The position numbers and the translations under genes are program-made. Below are positions 13,101 through 15,544 of a DNA stretch of 15,544 bases, in pieces. This DNA comes from Pseudomonadota bacterium (GTDB lineage: Bacteria; Pseudomonadota; Gammaproteobacteria; Burkholderiales; Burkholderiaceae_D): assembly GCA_023416415.1 (NCBI GenBank), contig JAEZHR010000383.1:1-15544 (forward strand), read 5' to 3'. The notes beneath the pieces were generated by a model. It searched no databases, was not told the origin of the DNA, and worked only from the letters and a program-made list of their open reading frames with translations. The first letter of the stretch is position 1. The number at the start of each line of letters is the position of its first letter.

Positions 13101-13703
13101 AAGTTCGCGCAGGATGTCCTCGACGCGGGTGAGATTCTCGCGCGTGTCATGCAGGCGGTTTTCGGTTTCGCGCCGACGCTCCTTGTACTTGGATACGCCG
13201 GCCGCTTCTTCGAGGAAGATGCGCAGCTCTTCAGGACGCGCCTCGATGATGCGCGAGATCATGCCCTGACCGATGATGGCGTAGGCGCGCGGCCCCAGGC
13301 CGGTACCGAGGAAGATGTCCTGGATGTCGCGCCGGCGCACTGCCTGGTTGTTAATGTAATAACTGGACGTGCCGTCACGCGTGAGCACACGCTTGACCGC
13401 GATTTCCGCGTACTGGCTCCATTGCCCGGCAGCACGGCCGTCGCTGTTGTCGAACACCAGTTCGACCGAGGCGCGACCGGCAGGCTTGCGGTTGGTCGAT
13501 CCATTGAAAATCACGTCCTGCATCGACTCGCCCCGCAGCTCGGATGCCTTGGATTCGCCCAGCACCCACCGCACGGCGTCGATGATGTTGGACTTGCCGC
13601 AGCCGTTGGGGCCGACTACCCCGACCAGCTGGCCGGGGACCTGGAAATGGGTGGGATCGACGAAAGACTTGAATCCCGCGAGTTTGATCGAATTTAGGCG
13701 CAC
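10176..13703 (-). CDS. smc: chromosome partition protein Smc
   Basis: Smc is the condensin ATPase that, with ScpA and ScpB, compacts and helps segregate the chromosome. The 1175-aa protein has the full SMC plan. The N-terminal head carries Walker A GPNGCGKS (31-38) and the Q-loop IIGQG (Q146). A long coiled coil follows (about 170-500; dense in E, Q, A, R), then a hinge (about 503-660), a returning coiled coil (about 660-1010), and the C-terminal head with signature LSGGEKALTATAL (from 1073) and Walker B FCLLDE (D1101, E1102). Length is typical of bacterial Smc. Translation begins at a GTG (13703), with AGG 8 nt upstream; the sequence MRLNSIKLAGFKSFVDPT matches the family N-terminus. Upstream is a divergent promoter region shared with dapC. 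Downstream it collides with the small plus-strand gene instead of running directly into zipA. Confidence 0.97.
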   Translation of the reverse strand: MRLNSIKLAGFKSFVDPTHFQVPGQLVGVVGPNGCGKSNIIDAVRWVLGESKASELRGESMQDVIFNGSTNRKPAGRASVELVFDNSDGRAAGQWSQYAEIAVKRVLTRDGTSSYYINNQAVRRRDIQDIFLGTGLGPRAYAIIGQGMISRIIEARPEELRIFLEEAAGVSKYKERRRETENRLHDTRENLTRVEDILRELSANLEKLEAQAAVAQRFHELQGEQEEKQKLLWLLRKNEAKAEQEKFFRDIEKAQIELEEQTAKLRHIETELEHMRQAHYAAGDRMHAAQGQLYQTNSEIGSLEAQIKFVIESRSRLQNQINSLTAQRDQWQRQGQQFQDELAEAEMQLEEHAMKVEQAQQAAFEQNERIPALEQTWRESQLKTTESRGKIMQVQQQIELESAHQRNAASILNNLAGRRERLAQEKNGMSMPDTVHLDNLRMQLEEKQAMLEEARMQLEEAQEQQPKLEEERRAAQQQLNTETANNAQLEARLAALRQLQENVQTQGKVQPWLQKHELGELPRLWQKLDVDAGWETALESVLRERTQALELSNLDWAKAFFSDAPPARLALYSASGTTASSPDVAPDLKAFLSLLQLNDPGVRALMQDWLHNVFAADDAATAFAERAKLPAGGIFVTRQGHLIGRSSVRFYAADSEQDGMLARQHEIENLTRQLRAQHLLADEAKSRAVRAEAALSQATQRLQELRQRVSSLTQGAHALQIEVMKLSEVQERFNQRSAQIEADLAEIAAQEAEQQQIRVESEAKFEQLDIELAELQEAHEQGQTAYLAQEQLLNEARHRLRELERAAQEAEFAEKAHRGRIEELKRNIATALEQSAQLFASMQQGSLELESLDDQAAQAGLQALLEKRSEQERALADARHELDQLTQKLRHADEGRMQAERSLQPLRERIMELQLKEQAARLNQEQYAQQLVEAQADESALAEKLNPDMKPSYLQGEVTRLTNAIAALGAVNLAALEELAQASERKNFLDAQHADLTEAITTLEDAISKIDKETRELLQDTFDKVNKHFGELFPVLFGGGQAKLIMTGEEILDSGVQVMAQPPGKKNATIHLLSGGEKALTATALVFSMFQLNPAPFCLLDEVDAPLDDANTERFCNMVKRMSSQTQFLFISHNKIAMEMAQQLIGVTMQEQGVSRIVAVDMELAANFASEVQAA

Positions 13704-13744
13704 GTTGTCAACCTGACAGGGTCTCTCCGCTCGGAAAGGGGCCT

Positions 13745-13753
13745 ATCATATCA
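13745..13753 (-). promoter_or_regulatory. candidate extended -10 promoter of smc
   Basis: On the minus strand the sequence TGATATGAT (13753-13745) fits an extended -10 element (TGn plus a TATAAT-like hexamer with one mismatch). No good -35 is seen, which is normal for this promoter class. The leader to the GTG start would be about 35 nt. Confidence 0.4.
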
Positions 13754-13766
13754 CCAGCACTTTCCC

Positions 13767-13798
13767 GCCTTTTCAGCGGCCTTTCCAGCCTTTTCCCC
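13767..13798. repeat. threefold pyrimidine-rich direct repeat between the smc and dapC promoters
   Basis: GCCTTTTCAGC (13767-13777), GCCTTTCCAGC (13779-13789; one mismatch) and GCCTTTTCCCC (13788-13798, partial match) follow one another at 12- and 9-bp steps. They fill the space between the two divergent -10 elements and could be binding sites for a regulator; alternatively they are chance low-complexity sequence. Confidence 0.4.
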
Positions 13799-13807
13799 AG
13801 TGGCCGG

Positions 13808-13813
13808 TATAAT
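13808..13813 (+). promoter_or_regulatory. candidate -10 element of the dapC-dapD promoter
   Basis: A perfect TATAAT lies 43 bp before the dapC GTG, with no recognisable -35 at the correct distance. Predicted initiation is near 13820, giving a short C-rich leader. It resembles the map promoter, where a perfect -10 is also combined with a weak -35. Confidence 0.5.
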
Positions 13814-13855
13814 GCCGCCCTTGCCATTCCACCCATCCGCACCCCGCTTCCGCCC

Positions 13856-15049
13856 GTGAATCCGCTCCTGTCCAAGCTGCAACCCTACCCTTTCGAAAAG
13901 CTCAAGCGCCTGTTCGCGGAGGTCACCCCGAATCCGGCCTTCAGTCCGATCAGCCTGGGCATCGGTGAACCCAAGCATCCGACGCCGGAATTCATCAAGC
14001 AGGCCTTGACGAGCAGCCTGGGCGGCCTCGCAGGCTATCCGGCCACGGCCGGAAGCGAAGATCTGCGCAAGGCGATTGCCGGCTGGCTCGAGCGCCGCTA
14101 CAACCTGCCGGCCCTCGATCCCGCCACCCAGATCCTGCCGGTGAACGGCTCGCGCGAAGCCCTGTTTGCGTTTGCCCAGACCGTCATCAACCCGGTGCCG
14201 GGTGCGCTGGTGATGTGCCCGAATCCCTTCTATCAGATATACGAAGGCGCGGCCCTGCTGGCTGGCGCCGAACCGTACTTCGTCAACTCCGACGCGGCGC
14301 GCAACTTCGCTCCCGACTTCCGTGGCGTCCCCGCGGATATCTGGCCACGCGTGCAGCTGCTCTACGTTTGCTCGCCCGGCAATCCGACCGGCGCCGTGCT
14401 GACGCTGGACGACTGGAAGGAGTTGTTCGAGCTGTCGGATCGCCATGGTTTCGTGATCGCTTCCGACGAATGCTATTCAGAGATCTATTTCAAGGACGAA
14501 GCGCCGCTGGGCGGCCTGGAAGCCGCGCATAAGCTGGGCCGTACCGGCTTTCCGCGCATGATTGCCTTCTCCAGCCTCTCCAAGCGCTCGAATGTACCCG
14601 GCATGCGCTCCGGCTTCGTGGCCGGCGACGCGAATCTGATCAAACCCTTCCTGCTGTATCGCACCTACCATGGTGGCGCAATGAGCCTGTCGGTGCAGGC
14701 GGCTTCAGTCGCGGCCTGGGACGACGAACGGCACGTGATCGAAAACCGCGCGCAATATCTGTCCAAGTTCCGCCAGGTGACACCGTTGCTGCAGGAAGTG
14801 CTGGACGTGAAGCTGCCGGATGCTTCTTTCTACCTGTGGGCCAAGGTGCCGCACATGAGCGACACCGAGTATGCCCGCCGTCTGTACGCCGAATATAATG
14901 TGACGGTATTGCCGGGCAGCTATCTCGCCCGCGATGCGAATGGCATCAACCCCGGCGATGGACGCATCCGTATGGCCCTTGTGGCCGAAGTCGACGAATG
15001 TCTGGAAGCCGCGCACCGCATCGTCGCCTTCACCCGGTCCCGTTCCTGA
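13856..15049 (+). CDS. dapC: N-succinyldiaminopimelate aminotransferase (PLP-dependent, class I/II)
   Basis: The enzyme transfers an amino group from glutamate to N-succinyl-2-amino-6-oxopimelate, a cytosolic step on the way to meso-diaminopimelate and lysine. The 397-aa fold-type I aminotransferase shows CSPGNPTG (172-179), SDECYSE (203-209; D204 and Y207 contact the PLP ring), the PLP-binding lysine K243 in SLSKRSN, and conserved R251 in GMRSGF. Length is normal. The GTG at 13856 gives [19 protein letters not shown], the form I know from homologues, and no better upstream start exists. There is no Shine-Dalgarno. Its position 26 bp before dapD argues for DapC rather than a general aspartate-type aminotransferase. 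Substrate is inferred from this context. Confidence 0.9.
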   Translation: MNPLLSKLQPYPFEKLKRLFAEVTPNPAFSPISLGIGEPKHPTPEFIKQALTSSLGGLAGYPATAGSEDLRKAIAGWLERRYNLPALDPATQILPVNGSREALFAFAQTVINPVPGALVMCPNPFYQIYEGAALLAGAEPYFVNSDAARNFAPDFRGVPADIWPRVQLLYVCSPGNPTGAVLTLDDWKELFELSDRHGFVIASDECYSEIYFKDEAPLGGLEAAHKLGRTGFPRMIAFSSLSKRSNVPGMRSGFVAGDANLIKPFLLYRTYHGGAMSLSVQAASVAAWDDERHVIENRAQYLSKFRQVTPLLQEVLDVKLPDASFYLWAKVPHMSDTEYARRLYAEYNVTVLPGSYLARDANGINPGDGRIRMALVAEVDECLEAAHRIVAFTRSRS

Positions 15050-15075
15050 TTCTTCAACCTACCTTTATTGCAAGC

Positions 15076-15544
15076 ATGTCCCAGGATCTACAGCAAATCA
15101 TCGATCAGGCGTGGGAAGACCGCGCCAATTTCTCCCCCAAGTCGGCCCCGGCCGAGATCCGCGAAGCCGTTGAGCATGTCATCGCCCAACTCGACAAGGG
15201 CACTCTGCGCGTGGCGCAGAAGGACAGCGGCAACTGGGTGGTCAACCAATGGGTGAAAAAAGCGGTGCTGCTATCCTTCCGCCTGGAAGACAACCGCGTC
15301 ATGCCTGCCGGTGCCGACATGCAGTTCTACGACAAGGTCCCGACCAAGTTCGCCAACTACACCGCCGAGGACTTCGCCGCTGGCGGTTTCCGCGTGGTGC
15401 CTCCGGCCGTCGCACGCCGTGGCAGCTTCATCGCGAAGAACGTCGTCCTGATGCCTTCCTACGTCAACATCGGCGCCTACGTCGATGAGGGCACGATGGT
15501 CGACACCTGGGCCACCGTCGGCTCCTGCGCCCAGATCGGCAAGA
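15076..15544 (+). CDS. dapD: 2,3,4,5-tetrahydropyridine-2,6-dicarboxylate N-succinyltransferase, N-terminal part (cut by window edge)
   Basis: DapD uses succinyl-CoA to acylate tetrahydrodipicolinate, making the keto-acid that DapC then transaminates. The open frame from the ATG at 15076 runs to the right edge, giving 156 codons of an expected roughly 275. The N-terminal helical domain begins with [38 protein letters not shown] (46-66), FYDKVPTKF (84-92) and [13 protein letters not shown] (107-119) follow. The left-handed beta-helix with hexapeptide repeats begins at about 110 ([34 protein letters not shown]). All are typical of DapD. It follows dapC by 26 bp with no strong Shine-Dalgarno, probably on the same transcript. 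C-terminal CoA-binding parts are outside the window. Confidence 0.95.
   Translation, partial: MSQDLQQIIDQAWEDRANFSPKSAPAEIREAVEHVIAQLDKGTLRVAQKDSGNWVVNQWVKKAVLLSFRLEDNRVMPAGADMQFYDKVPTKFANYTAEDFAAGGFRVVPPAVARRGSFIAKNVVLMPSYVNIGAYVDEGTMVDTWATVGSCAQIGK

Noticed and set aside
13149..13697. 182-codon plus-strand frame opposite the Smc N-terminal head
   Set aside because: Complement of conserved Smc head codons; no independent support.
13751..14446. 231-codon minus-strand frame overlapping dapC
   Set aside because: Antisense shadow of dapC, with no ribosome site or known motif. It would also cover the divergent promoters.

Overview
This window looks like core chromosome of a betaproteobacterium, most likely Burkholderiales or a close relative. 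The evidence is high GC with strong GC bias at third codon positions, the gene groups rpsB/map/glnD, smc/zipA/ligA and dapC-dapD, and LigA and ZipA proteins of the long betaproteobacterial kind. The genus cannot be fixed from the sequence alone. I see no phage, insertion sequence, CRISPR array, tRNA or rRNA.

Layout. Positions 1-185 (minus) hold the 5' end of rpsB. A 255-bp divergent control region separates it from a plus-strand run of map (methionine aminopeptidase), glnD (PII uridylyltransferase) and an RluF/RsuA-type pseudouridine synthase, ending at 4581. After a 12-bp convergent gap come four minus-strand genes, transcribed zipA > ligA > galU > def (9486 down to 4594). They are packed with 4-nt ATGA overlaps or a 2-nt gap and look like one translationally coupled operon. 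Upstream of zipA, a 339-bp non-coding region carries a good sigma-70 promoter for zipA and the leader of a small plus-strand gene of unknown function (9826-10179). That gene runs head-on into smc (minus, 10176-13703), and the two stop codons overlap. A further divergent region (13704-13855) separates smc from dapC and the start of dapD (plus), two consecutive succinylase-branch steps of lysine/diaminopimelate synthesis. dapD runs off the right edge.

How the genes work together. Several serve growth and division: Smc (chromosome compaction), ZipA (Z-ring anchoring), LigA (Okazaki fragment joining), GalU (UDP-glucose for envelope polysaccharides) and DapC/DapD (diaminopimelate for peptidoglycan and lysine). 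Def and Map carry out the two successive N-terminal trimming steps on new proteins. RpsB and the pseudouridine synthase belong to the ribosome, and GlnD senses nitrogen status through glutamine.

I did not find a convincing undescribed system. The points most worth checking are: the unrecognised 117-aa gene between smc and zipA; an apparent smc terminator lying inside that gene's coding sequence; an internal helix-hairpin-helix duplication in the 806-aa LigA; and an apparent tandem duplication of the FtsZ-binding fold in ZipA.
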